Below, piece after piece: positions 12,715 to 26,766 of a stretch of DNA of 64,000 nt. Within the stretch, counting starts at the first letter, position 1. Each line of letters starts with the position of its first letter. The notes below the pieces were generated by a model, which worked only from the letters and a program-made list of their open reading frames with translations, was not told where the DNA came from and did no database searches. Both the position numbers and the translations under genes were made by a program. This stretch comes from Epiperipatus broadwayi (Eukaryota; Onychophora; Udeonychophora; Euonychophora; Peripatidae). The DNA lies in the NCBI GenBank assembly GCA_028023455.1, contig JAQFVV010006729.1, positions 124,001 through 188,000 on the forward strand, read 5' to 3'.

Positions 12715-14679
12715 GTAAGTAGACCAATAATTATATTTTAATATAAATAATTTTGTTTATAAATCATTATTATACTGTATGTTGTAATTATTATTTTTGA
12801 CTAATATAATTTTGATATCTCACATTTAATTCATTTGCATATGATTTACATGCTCATTTTATAAATGTCAAATATTAACAATGATGTTTTGGACAGTTAT
12901 CTAAATAAAAACAATGAAACTTGATAGTGAGCAAAATCTTTTCTAGTTTGGATTATAATTGACGTAATAGGATTGTGATCTGACCAATTGAGATTATAAC
13001 CAATCACTATAGTTTCCAAAGGTCAATTACGTTCTTAAACATTTAATAGTCACAATGTTTGCTTTTTATAAATTAAATACTAGATAAATAAGAAACTATA
13101 GATACAATATTTTTTTCTAAACAAAAATTATATTTATGTGACCAGTCACTACAATTTTCAACGGTCACATGTTCTTAAACACTAGTGTCACAACACTTGA
13201 TAAAAATATCTATTTAAATAAAAGAGAGAGAACAAACCACGGATTAGCGTCTGTAATTGTATGATTCTTTCATCATTAATGGTTTTTAATTACAATTATT
13301 ATAATATGATCTAACTGTTTATCAAGATAATTACACATTATTTAATGCATTGATTTCAAAGTTTATATTATGACAAACTTAGGTAAGATAAAACAAACTA
13401 TGGACTCAAACCCTGAAGTGGCATGATACATCCTCTATTAATAGAGAAGCATTTTTATTTTTACAGAAAACTTGTTTTTGTTCATATTAATCTGGGATCT
13501 TTATTTTTAGCTAAGATTAACTGAATTCCCATTTACTGGTCATTGTTGGATATTTATCTGAGTTTGCTATGAGCACTTTACCTAAAAAATATCTTCTATT
13601 TTTTTTAGACTAAAAAAAGTCTTAAAGTTTATCCAGTCTGGTCTTGTATCATGGATCATGATCATGACAGAATCACTATTCCATGAGATATCCTTAGGGA
13701 AAGTTAACATTTGCATAGTTATTATCATGTAAGAGAGGGATAAATTATATATATATATTTTACAGTATTTTGTATTATAATAAAATTATTATCAAATCAT
13801 TATGATTAAAATAATTGTTTTTTTAGCAAATATTTCAAATTCAAGTATAAAACTTCAAAGTAAAATTGCCATTTTTGTCTTAATCATAACTTTTTTATAT
13901 TAGGACTCATGCTTGAAATCACCACGTTCAATTTCACAATTGGATTAAAAGAAAACATTACAAATCTTGGTCAGATTTGAAAAACAAAAAGAATGGTTGC
14001 AGTGCCAGACCAGTTAGCAATTCTCTACCGATTATTCTGGCAGTACCACTCCCTCTGTAGAGGTTCAGAAGGGGTGGTTTCAACTATATCAGTGATGTAA
14101 ATGTTTATTATATAAAAATAAATGCATTTCTGAGGTTGTTTAAAAATCACTTCAGAAAATAAGATCTTCTGACTTCTAGGTTTATAATAAAAAGCTGATT
14201 GTATTATTTGTGGCAATTTAGAGAAAAATCTACACATTGCTCTTAATCTTATTTAATAATCATTAAAACATAGTAATCAAAGCCAAAAAACACAATTTAT
14301 TGCAATTATTCAGTTACCATATAATAGTCTTCACCAATTATAGGATTAGCTGATTGTAAATTTAAAAAATAAAACCAGTTTAAATATCTTCATAGTTTGT
14401 TAGCTTGAATGTTTAACTGCAAAAAAAAAAAATCTGTTTCAAAATTTAAAATGTAAATACATATTTTTTATCTTAGTGATATGATTACTTCAACCAAATT
14501 ATTATAAATTGAATGATTTTTTTTTTAAAATTACTGTGTAAGTGTGAAAAATAGATTTTTATCAATGCATTGGAAGTATTTCATTTAAAGATGCTCAAAA
14601 ATATAAAAGTAGTGGTACTGAATTTAAAATTTTAATGTGTGTTTTCATTGTTTTAGTCTTGTAAAAAAATGGACAATAG
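12715..14679. other. Cyclase intron 1, 5' part
   Basis: Intron 1 spans 12715-19762 (7,048 bp). This part is AT-rich and holds one diverged tandem duplication (listed separately); nothing else was recognised. Confidence 0.6.
13001..13199 (+). repeat. Diverged tandem duplication in intron 1
   Basis: 13001-13058 and 13143-13199 share the order CARTCACTAyA, TTTyCAA, GGTCA, GTTCTTAAACA and GTCACAA. The period is about 142 bp with considerable divergence between copies. Confidence 0.6.
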
Positions 14680-15420
14680 ATAAGGGGGTACACAAAAATA
14701 ACGGGAATCATTCTTTGGAGGATGAGTGCATTATAGTACATCCTTCTACCACTAAATGTCTTTTGTATGGATCAACCTTGCACTAATCCACCAACTATTA
14801 TCATTGAGGAAAGTCAGGTTGTAACACTAAATATTTGTGTTGTGTCTTGCTTATTTGTTAATTTTTGTAATGGCTGAAAAGTTGCAACATCATGAAATTC
14901 TGTTTTCTGTTAAGAAAAACAACAAGAAAAACAGTTAGAATACATTGCTGTGAGAAGTTTATGAGTGGCTTAATGGAAGTGTCAAATTCATCACATCCTG
15001 AAAACTCATGGAAAGCAAAGTCCAATGTTAAAACAATGTTGATTTTTTGGGATAGAAATGGCATTGTTCACACTTGAATGATGCAATAAAATGAAAATGT
15101 CCAGATTTGGGTCAATGTGAGGAGTGCAAGTTTCTCTTCATCAAAACATCCACATCCAAAGTTTTGAGTGTGGTATAATTTTTAACTAAAAACAGTATGA
15201 ACTAGCTTATTTATCAGCTATAGTCACCTGATCTTTCTCTAGATGATTTCCTTTTACTTTCCTGATTGAAAAATACCTCACCACAAAAAGGTTTGTGGCT
15301 TAGAAATGGTGAAGAAAAAATGATGAGGCTTTAAAAGCCATTATTTTGCTAGAGTTTCAGTAGAAAACTTATTTTAATTAGTCAGTACTTTGAAAGAGAT
15401 TCAATTTATAACACCTAAAA
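14680..15420 (+). pseudogene. Decayed mariner-type DNA transposon
   Basis: Plus-strand remnants of a mariner-superfamily transposase. About 15004-15075 encodes KSNVKTMLIFWDRNGIVH, matching the 'KSKVKTMLI.FFD..GIVH' tract. About 15224-15256 encodes SPDLSLDDFLL, matching the 'YSPDL.P.DFFLFP' motif with the third catalytic Asp. About 15330-15420 resembles the C-terminal end. The frame shifts several times, stops are present, and the segments for the first and second catalytic Asp appear lost. Terminal inverted repeats were not confirmed. It sits in cyclase intron 1, in the same orientation as the gene. Confidence 0.8.
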
Positions 15421-15850
15421 ATAAATACATAATTATAGTTATTTTCGAATACCTTTTCGTATATCATACAAATAATTTTATGTTAAACTTTAGCATTGTT
15501 TTCATCAAAGAAGAATACTCATTTATGTTATGAATTCTATTTCAAAAGTAATTTAAAAATCTGCAGTACTAATTGCTTTCATTGAGCTGGCATCATGAGA
15601 ATTAAGGAAATGCAATGTGAGTTATGGAAAAAAAATACCGTTATAAAATGTCAAATAAGTAAGCTAAACAGTAGTATGTGATGTGTGGATTGTTTTCTCT
15701 CACTTGTTTTCTGTAGTTATGACAGTCATAAATTTTTCTCTCCAATTAAATGTATGTCCAAATTTACCATAAATTATTTTATAAAAAGTATATTGCACCA
15801 TATATTTCAAATAATGATTCCAATAAAGATGAGCACTAAAATATTAATAC
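15421..15850. other. Intron 1 stretch, nothing recognised
   Basis: Unpatterned sequence between the mariner remnant and the TCTA-type array. Confidence 0.4.
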
Positions 15851-16905
<1,055 letters not shown>

Positions 16906-18738
16906 TATGTAAGATTAAATTTTATAAAAAGTTTAATCATATGTTATAATATGTTGCAGTATAAGTGCTGCCTATTTGTGTGTTATTATTAACAAGTTGT
17001 TTGTATTTGAAAAGTTTAAATAAAGTTTAAAATTTTCTATTCATTCAACATTTAATGATACATGATGGAAATAGTCCAACAAATTATCACATCTAATATA
17101 CCATCATCACAAACCTTCTGGCAATTAGTTAAATCATACAATTAGAAAAATAAACTCTAACTTTAATCACATTTTATGCAATAACTTCCAATATCAAATC
17201 TATCAATTGTAATGAATAAGATGAAACACTATTGTGCTGCTTATTTTAATCTTACATATATATTAGTTTGTTGTTGTTTACAAATATTAAAGTGAGTCCC
17301 ACTTAATTCTATATTTGTATGTTAGATTATAATCTAATTTGAATAAGGCTACTGAAACATGTCTTCTGATTTAAATTTCCCAAACACTGCTGTTATAATC
17401 TGGTATAAGCATCCTTATAAAAATTTGGTCAAATACAGAAAAGTGGTTTTATTTTCTTTCATTATGTTTATTAGTTTTGTAATTGAAGAACAGTGAATGG
17501 TTTCAGTGCTATAAAATCAGATCTCTCTTGTTGTAATAAAATATTTTTAGGACAATATTAAAACAAAAAACATTAATTATTTAAAACAGTAACTTTAGTA
17601 GATTTATAAGAGAGCTTTAATTTTGATTAATATTTTAATACTGATATTTTAATACTTTTAATTTAGTACAAAAACAAATTAATTCATTACAAAAGTTAAA
17701 TCTAGCCCAATTTTATTACATTTTGGACATATAAGAGATATAGTTATATAACAAGATTACAATAAATAGTAAATAATTTTTAATGGAAACGTAAAATCAA
17801 CCTACTTTATAAAAATAAATTATTTGGGATGTATAGAATTGAATATAAATATTAACTGATAGTGATTTACTATTAAAACCTATTTAATATGTTTAAATGT
17901 TTTATAAAAAATATTCATAGATTAATAGATTGTTTTTCATGATAACGCTACATGATAGTAAATACTAGAGTTAGATATTTAAATTTGATTGTATTTTAAC
18001 AGCTTTTAAGGATTGAACAGATTTTATCAGCGTTTAAAGTTTATTGGGAATATTGATCATCTGTAGTAATTGGAATTTGTATTGATGACAGATTGCCCAT
18101 AACAATAAGAATACAACAGCAAGACTACATTTCTCATTGTTTTTGTCACTAAACAGAGCAAAACTCTCCATACAGTATAGGAAATGTGATCATGTGATGC
18201 TTAATGGTTTTTTGTCACTAATTAGGGCAAACAATATTATAGAACATGGCTTGAATTCTACCTTAATGATATTAAGATACTAATAAGATTGCTTATTAGT
18301 ATATTAGAAAGAACTCTTGGATTTTATTCAGAACTTTACTCATAATCTCAATTCTCTTTAAGGCTATCCACTTGCTGATCTTCTGTGTTGGAATGATTTC
18401 GTAACTGTCCTACACATAAAAATTCATGAACAAACATTTGATATTTTTTATTCATGAAAATATTTTTTGTCAATATATATATAATTTTGGTACAAGAACA
18501 TAAATTACATCGTTTGTGACTTATGATTTATCATTTTGACAGTAAAAGATGCCAACTTGCAAATTTAAAATATTAATGTTTCATTATTGTTGACTTTTTA
18601 GAGCTTTTTTGTATATAATTTACAAGAATTATTTTATTCATGTAGAAGTAAAAATGTAATATACACTATTACACCTTTAAGAACAGATTTCTTATTCCTC
18701 TATTTCAGAACTATCAATTATATATTTTAATAATCAAT
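16906..18738. other. Intron 1, unassigned AT-rich DNA
   Basis: Only the R2-related block near 18160-18215 was recognised: an inverted GTATGGAGAGTTTTGC block followed by GTGATCATGTGATG. Confidence 0.4.
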
Positions 18739-18803
<65 letters not shown>

Positions 18804-18806
18804 ATA
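18739..18806. repeat. (TA)n microsatellite
   Basis: About 68 bp of TA dinucleotides with one break near 18792. Confidence 0.95.
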
Positions 18807-19762
18807 TTGAGATAGTTTTGGCTTGAATAATTATTGATATCTCATGTTAGTGCTATTATAAACATATTTTAAAACTATTTTATGGTTTATAGTGAATTTA
18901 ATCTAAAAAAAATGTGAAGATAATAGTTCCATTCCCTTGTATATTGATTACTCAGTTTTATTCTGTAAGAAATTTACAGCTCTTCAAAGCACCTGTTAAA
19001 TGTAAGCAAAAAAAGCTATGCAATGTTATGTCAGTAAAAAGTAATATTACCAACACAATACCACCTGATTTTTTTCAATTTATTATAGTATTGTAAAAAA
19101 TACCAATTCTCCTTTCTCCCATTAGTGCATGCATTGTAAGCATAATACAACTACAGTTACTAATAGTTAGTACATTATGATCCCCTTTCCAGATTAGTTT
19201 CTGTTTTATTATCCTTTTGCCCAGCTTAAGATTCAAAACTGAAATAAACTGACAGTTATCTTTAATAGTGTTTTTACTATTCTAGCGAGAAAGAAACACA
19301 CCATTAAAATGAATGAGAATTATTAAAGTGTATAGTCACTAATGCTAGTTTTAGATTTATATAGGATACAAAACTATACTTATCAATAAATAGTGAAAAA
19401 GAAATTAAAGGTAGCTGTCAGATCTGTAATTGCATTTATTTTAAAATTGAATGTCAAGTAATCATTGATAATAGTAAAAACTAGAAACCAATTGGGATAG
19501 TAAGTAAATTGCATGACTATTTGGATATTAATGACCATTCAAGATTTCTCTAAATAATGGCAAACTAGAGAAAAAAATACTCATTGATTATAAAGTGTTA
19601 ATTTTGTATCACTACCACTGCTTGTACATTATAAAAATGACCAATTAATAATGATTTATTTAAATTTAATTGTTTGATTTATTTACTTAACATGATTATA
19701 AAATTATTTATGATGTTTTTTTGAAATCACAAATCAGTAATGTTTTTTTTTTTTTTTTTTAG

Positions 19763-19834
19763 GATTTTATACAGAGCTCACAGTTCAAAATGGACGAATC
19801 ATTTAAAATGTCAATTGTAAAAGACATTGTTCAG
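19763..19834 (+). CDS. Receptor guanylate cyclase, kinase-homology domain, exon B
   Basis: A 72-bp, 24-codon, phase-0 exon. It is preceded by an uninterrupted T-run and AG (19743-19762) and followed by GTGGGT, an acceptable donor. The peptide starts DFIQSSQF and ends SIVKDIVQ. It has the same length as the family tract 'D.L.....LDW.F..S...DIV.', which joins the hinge to the 'GM.FLH' helix. The flanking exons continue exactly there: SLQ before and GMAFLH after. The family's usual Leu-Asp-Trp at mid-exon is MDES here, so the tract is divergent but intact. Confidence 0.9.
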
Positions 19835-22800
19835 GTGGGTTTAATTTTATAAACAAAGGTTTTATATTTTTGTTGAATGAATAAACTCTTTTTTATATTT
19901 ATTCTTAACCCTATTATAACACTAATTACCCATCAAAATAGTCAGAGTCTATGCTAGTAGTCGAAATGTTTATACCTTTTCAATTTTATTAACAAATTAA
20001 TGTACAGCTTGGGAGCAAAAAGTATATCATACAATATATATTTTTTATCCATTTTAGGAAGCTTACTGTTATCAATCATTTAGCTTTTATCCATTTATTA
20101 TTACTTGCGAATGATGTTTTGAATATTCATAAAAAACAGTGGAATAACTAAATCTGCTCTATTTTCTTATACTATCTTCTAAGATGATATAAATTAGCAA
20201 AAAATAGTTCATATTTTGTTTATAATGTGTTTATTTGTGATACTATTCTGTATATGTACAATACTTTTAAATAAACACACATACAATACAGATGCTTTTT
20301 AACACCCATATATATGTTAAAAAGCAACTGTTTCATATATTTATTTATAATATAAATTAATTTAAAGAATACAATATACATTCAAATTAAAATTATCAAT
20401 AAAAATATTTTTAAAAAATAAATAAATGATTATAAAATAATAAAATGCACCAATTTATTTATTTATAAAAAAATTGAAATATAGGAGAAGGGAGCTTGAA
20501 AGTCTATGTTCAAATCCCGTATATTACATCTAAAGTCTAAGAATATAAATTATACTTGTATTCAAATCTTATATAAAATGATATGTGTTCACACTACCTC
20601 CAAAAATAATGATAAAACTTATTGTATGTATTTTCTCAGTAGTTTTTACAAATCTTTCAAATTTGGTTTTCTCATATCTTTATTTCCTGAATGAATCAGT
20701 CCATTTTTTGATAATACAAACAGCTGAGTTTCAATAATATTTTTTTTTCTTTTACAATTAATATAATAATTTTTTTTAAATTTTGATATTTAAATAAAGA
20801 ACTTTCTAAATTCATTTAGACTTGGCAATATTGATATTATCATTAGATTTATGTTTTGAAGCCATTTCAAATAAAAAATTTTAATTATCAAAAGAAAAAT
20901 GAAAAAAAAACACAACTTAGTTTGATTTAGATTATTGTAACTGAATGAATGCATGTGTTTATGGGAAAATGTGAGATTAATTACAATTAAAAAAAGGGCA
21001 ATTGCTTATGGGAAAAAAAATATGTAAGTAAACATGAAATTTACATGTTCCTAATTAATTTGTAAAAACTAATTATTTTATTTTTGTTTGTTTAGTATTT
21101 TTTTGGATAGCATATAATTCAGGTAATGGACATTGAGTTTGCAAGTGGAACTTCTCTACTATAATCATAAGAAGCCTTTTAATTTGAAAACAAATGTTTC
21201 TTTCTTATTACTAATGATATCCACATAATGTATAGTTATTGATAATAAAAAGAAAAGATGAAAAAAAAAAAGAGAATCTTATTTAAGAAAATTATTAAGT
21301 CATTGCAACTTATTTAATCTATGTTTAAGATTACTCATTATTAGATGATAGTATTCATCCATTTTGTATTTATCTGCCATTACCTGGTTAGTAGCTCATT
21401 ATCTGATGCTGGAGATGCTAGAAATTAAAAATCGGCTATCACATGATATCTAAAGTCTATTTTATATTACCATCATTTCTAGAAGCAGTCACTGAGCATC
21501 CTTACTTCCCAGACAACAAAAAACTCAAGTAAAATAATTATCCTAGTTATAAGATATTATACACACAAAAGGACTCAAAACAGTCTTAATACATTCACAT
21601 ACACATAATATAATAAGAATAAATTTTCACAAAAGTTTATCAGTGTTAGAAGATATTATATCAACAAATAAACTATTTTTGTTCTTATCTTAGATTTTAT
21701 TTTTGCTAACTTTTGTTATAAATGTAAGAATCTCTTGAAATGGGTTTGAAATTTCAACCTAAGCAAAACATGAAAATATTTTAGGTTTTTATTAGGCTTC
21801 TGATTTGACTTTCAGATAGAAGTCTATATTCAATGTTTATAATTATATACTGGTAGTAAAATATCTATTTTTAGCAGAAAATAAAGTAAGGATAATAACT
21901 GTTCAATTTTTCTCCTTTTTGGTAATGGGCAAGTCTAATGAATAATGCCCACTTTACACTTTTTTCTCTCCAGGTAACTGTTTTTTCAGGGCCTACACTG
22001 CACTGTTTTATTTTATACCATAAACAAATAAAATACATCTTTTATTTTTATTTTTAAAAAATGACTCTACTGCCTTTAATAAATATTTTCTATGTAATAT
22101 GTATCTGAATGTCTGCAATAGTTTTTAAGAGAAAATTAAAAATAATGTTTAAAAAATAGCTTATAAATAATCCTAAAAACTCTATTAAAGGGAAGTAATA
22201 AATTTGTTCAATAATTATAAAAAAATTTACACAGTGATTTAAAAAAAAACAGAATAACAACAAATTCAGATTATGCATTTAAAGTTTAGAAAAAAACACC
22301 TTGGAGAAAAACAAATTTTACATTAATTACATTGAAAGTATTGTGTACTATTCACAGACAACCTTGCTTTACATTTAAAAGCTTTATTTAATTTAATATA
22401 TTACAATGAAATTCTTCACAATATTTGAGTGTTCATTTAATTCTAGACAAACCCAAAGTGAAGGCTTTCATGAACTCTCTTTAATATGCAAGATTCTGTT
22501 CCTATCAAATAATATGCATAGATGATGTCTCTTATCAATTGTACTCTATGTAATTTATTAATTTGTGATATCAAATATGGTTTACTATGTTGAATATTAT
22601 CACTAATTTGATGTATAACTCATGAATTGTATTATAAACAAAGAGGACATTCCTTTGGGATATACTCATCTTATAGTCATCACAAGTCGCAGAATAATTT
22701 TTATGCTAATTAACAATTTTGTTATTGGTTATATAATTAATACTTTATATTTTTCAGTTATTATAAAAATAATAAATAAATATTTTTTTCTTCTGCATTT

Positions 22801-22840
22801 GTTTAATCCAGATGTGTATTTCTTCTCCCTTTAATGACTT
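19835..22840. other. Cyclase intron 2, 5' part, mostly unassigned
   Basis: Intron 2 spans 19835-26550 (6,716 bp). Apart from a short R1 3' fragment at 20486-20530, this half shows no recognisable element. Confidence 0.5.
20486..20530 (+). repeat. R1 repeat, 3' fragment
   Basis: GAGCTTGAAAGTCTATGTTC followed by AAATCCC matches the 3' end of R1 copies at 6.4 and 50.2 kb. Confidence 0.55.
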
Positions 22841-22849
22841 GGCAAAGCT

Positions 22850-24400
22850 TTAAATGGCAATAAGAAATTGCTTGCCTTTTTATAAACCTCTATATCCTAT
22901 ATGGAGTCTTTCTGAAGATCCTGCTGCTTGAGACCAAAAGTTGAGAGTTGTTTTATCAGATATGTTTTGATTCAATTGGCATTTTGCCTTAGCAGTACTG
23001 TTGTGATTCAATGTCTGAATCTATATTAAGCTATGATACATATGACTTTGCCAGAATCTTTATTCTGACTGTTTTTAAGTGACTACAATTCAATAAATTT
23101 AAGATTTGTTTGTGAATTCTGGTTAAAAACACAAATACTATGCCTCAGCATATACATTAATTCACACTGGGTAGCTTATACATTGGTCTCATTTCATTTG
23201 GTGATGTGTAAACTGTCTATCTTAAATATATCCATTTTCTCAGAGGCTGATATCCAGATCATTTGTCATACAGTGGGATATTATTTCACTATATGTCTGA
23301 TCTCTATTTGTAAGATTATTAGATTAATTAAGTATTTTGTCTCCCTTTTCAGTTTCAGTGTTTTCAGATAGTCTAGTGAGTGCATCAACATTAGAGATTT
23401 TTTTTTTAAATGGTGTTTTTAAAATTATTCAAAAAATTAAACTATCCCAGCACATGTAGTGAAATATTTTATCAAAAACCCTTTTCAGCATTAAATGTAC
23501 CTAATAGTGATCTATGGCCTATTTGAATGATCTTTCATAAACTTATTAATAGAACTTTTTAATGCCTGAAAGGAATGCCAGAAATGAGAATTTCTTTTAG
23601 TTTCAGACAAGATATGAGATGTAAATCTGATGGATAAATCATGATTATTTTTGGTATTAAATTGTTCCAACACCTATAAATAAAGCATCACATAAATACC
23701 AACATAATTAAATATATAATATCTAAATGGAAAAAAGATGTTGAATTAATTAAATCATAGGTTTATGTGTCTGTAATAAAACACCATATATTAATATTTA
23801 ACTGGGTTTAAAGTTTATATCTGGGATGAAAATGAATAATTCATATGAACTGGTTTTTATTTTTTCATTCAGCAATTTATCTAGCAGTTAACATAATAGT
23901 TTGGCAGTTTTAGTTTTGTGCTGAATAAAACTTCAATAATAATTAATGAATCTTAAAAAAGCTAAAAGTTCTTTTTGTTTATGGGGATTTTTAATCTGAA
24001 TATAGTATTTATTTTATTTTTAATGGAAAATATTGTCTGCATTATTATTTCTATAACCAAGAAATTGTATTTTTCTGGATTCAAATACATAGTTGCCATG
24101 ATTTGTTACTTGTTTCTTTTAATATATCCAAATGCCACTTTCTACTCTTGACCATTAGCAAAAAGTCTTCAAAATAGGAAATAGCCTCCCGTATTTTGGG
24201 AGTAAATTGATTGACCACTTATTTGAATATGGTAGAACTACTCAGATTTTCAAATGGTAATTCATTAATTTTATAAAGGGAGCATTTTCTATATTGTTCT
24301 ATAATTTTTTTCATCATATAACTTGTCATCATGATTCTGATCCTGAACTATTTGATCATCAGCATAGTACATTGTATAAAATGTATTATTAAGCAGATGA
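22850..24400 (-). pseudogene. Decayed Ty3/Gypsy pol (reverse transcriptase / RNase H)
   Basis: Minus-strand motifs occur in the order expected of Gypsy pol. YYADDQIV (around 24355-24369) is the RT active-site motif with both Asp present. ELLAFLRFINYY (about 23936-23975) is the 'ELRSFLGLVNYYRRF' tract after the RT. NVDALTRLS (23366-23392) is the 'N.ADALSRLP' end of RNase H. Stops and frame changes separate them. Sequence further down to about 22850 may be the start of integrase but is not convincing. LTRs were not identified. It lies antisense inside cyclase intron 2. Confidence 0.75.
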
Positions 24401-26550
24401 ATTTTCATTTTCTTCATTCCCTTTAACATATTTTAAAGACTATTTCTGCATATAATTTAAATATGAGTGACAAATAACATTTCTGTTTGAGTTCTTTGGT
24501 TATTTTTATATTAATTTAAATCATATTTTTATTTTTATAAACATGTTGTTATATAATTTTTTAACTGTTTTAATAAGAGCTACACATATGTTTGTGAATT
24601 CAGTATTTCACAATGTTTTTTTAATAAGGATACTATCATATACCTTTAAAAATGTATCTTGATTTCTTGGCCATTTTTTTTACTTGGCTTACACAGAAAA
24701 AATGGGCTGTTGTGGATCTGCTCTAAAACCTATGGTTCCTCTGCCTTGTAATTCACATATTTATATCCAGTTCTAAAAAATAGAATTGAATATGAATATA
24801 TAACTATATCTAATTTATTGAATTAGATATATGGGAATAAAATTTTTTTTATATATCTAATTCAGTAAATTAGTTGTTATTCCTTTATATTTTTTACAAC
24901 TGTCTTTTCTGCACTTTTTATAAATTTTTGTAGTACATGACACTTCTTTGTAAATGGAAATCTCACCATTATTAATGCACTTTGTGAACAATTTAGTTAA
25001 TTGTTCAAAAAATTATTTCATTTTTAAATAATTCAAATGAAATTCTTCCAGTGCCAAAAGCCTTTCTGTTTTTTAATGATTTTCATACCATTATTACCTT
25101 ACCATATTCTGATGTTTAATTTTATCATATAATGATAGATTTTTGGTTGCTTTTGGAAAATTTATTGGTATACATGGGATATTGACATGTTATTTAATAA
25201 AGTATAAAGTGATTTGCAATTAACTTATATTAACAACAATATCATGTGATTTTCAAATTTTTTTACTTTTTTGGAAACACGTGAGTAAAACTTATAAGAT
25301 GTTTATTTGATATTGTTGTTGGTATTGATCTTTCTAGCCAAGGATAAAAGTAGTCTATAGTTATCATAAAATTAAAATCTCTAAAATATGTAGATACTGA
25401 CCAAGTATCAGGTCAATATAAGAAGACAAGTGAATTAGTCTGGGTTTAGGGCATTAGGATTTTTTAAAATTTCAGGTTATTAGCTTAAATAGTGTAAGAT
25501 AGTAAAAGAAGAATGTTAGATGCATAAATACATTAGTTCCAAATTTTAACTTTACTTTTCACTGATGAAAGCAAACATCATAAACCATTTTGGAGATGGT
25601 GACATTATATTATTATACAATCTAGGATTAATTGATGACTCAAGTTTAAAATAGATGGTTCTGAAATAGGATAAAGATAATTGTCCAGATAGATTATACT
25701 AAGATCACAAAATGTATAGTGAGTGACAAAAACATTAAGATTTTGAAATCAAATCTTAGTAAAATAATTCAAGTAATAAAGTTGAATATTAGTGTAAAAG
25801 AAGATTGAAGTCACTAGACTGAATATAGTAAAAATTAGTATGTTTTGCAGTTTTGTTTTTACTTTTCAAGTGACCAATTTATATCTAAAAAACATTCAGA
25901 CTGATAAGTAAAGATGTATTAACCAATTTGAATGTAAAATAATTCAATTTTTAGAACTAAATTAAAACTATTATGATTATTTTACATTAATATATTTGTG
26001 AAAAGAAACAAACTTGATCCATATTTGATGAATGAAATCACTAAAATTTTTACTCAATCTGGCCAATAAGAAAATTTGTCAGTTAAAGAGTTAAGATACT
26101 AAGGATAAGCTAAAAAAGGTGCTCAAATTTAAAATATGCAATAATAGATAAATTATTCTTCATTGTTCTCTATAAAGACCTGTTCAAGAGGGTCTTCATC
26201 TTGCAGTGAGATATTCCAAAACTTTTATCTATTTTTTTAATTATCAGAGAAGACACAAATGTCACTTGATGCCTACTAATTTTACTCAAGGTTTAAATTT
26301 TTACTTACATATGTTAGGAGATATAGATAAGATTTATTTTATTGTATTAAAAATGATCAACCTAAGCCACCAGTAAAATATTAACATTATGTCAAGAATA
26401 AAACATATAAGAATATGAGAGTTTGGTCAATTATCCAATGTGTTGAATTTATAATTTTCTAGAATATTTGCATTATGAGTATTACACTTTAATGCTAAAA
26501 AATAACTAAAGCAGCTTGAAATGTGTTTTTATTTTGTACTGATATTCCAG
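24401..26550. other. Intron 2, 3' part, mostly unassigned
   Basis: A small palindrome (about 24803-24870, atatctaattyantnaattagatat) is visible. The region may hold more decayed pol sequence but no further motif could be supported. Confidence 0.4.
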
Positions 26551-26766
26551 GGAATGGCCTTTCTTCACACAACAACTGTACAATCACATGGGCGTTTAAA
26601 GTCTTCAAATTGCGTTATAGACAGCAGGTTTGTCTTAAAAATAACAGATTTTGGCTTGCCAGCCTTCAGAGTAGCTGATGATATTAATAAACTTGAGCCC
26701 AGCATCTACTACAGCAGTAAGTACATACGCACTAAAGCACCTAAATACTTGCCTAAACAACACAAA
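26551..26766 (+). CDS. Receptor guanylate cyclase, kinase-homology domain, exon C
   Basis: A 72-codon exon following TTCCAG, phase 0. GMAFLH corresponds to the family's 'GM.YLH'. [19 protein letters not shown] matches the 'SHG.LKSSNCVVDGRFVLK' signature, in which the kinase HRD catalytic Asp is replaced; this is diagnostic of receptor guanylate cyclases. ITDFGL replaces the usual ITDYGL. The end is less certain. Ending at AAA|GTAAGG (26766) keeps phase 0 and a divergent KAPKYL where the family has 'WTAPELL'. A stronger consensus donor, GTAAGT at 26717-26722, would instead cut the exon to 26716 in phase 1 and drop that segment. No downstream cyclase exon was found in this window. Confidence 0.9.
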
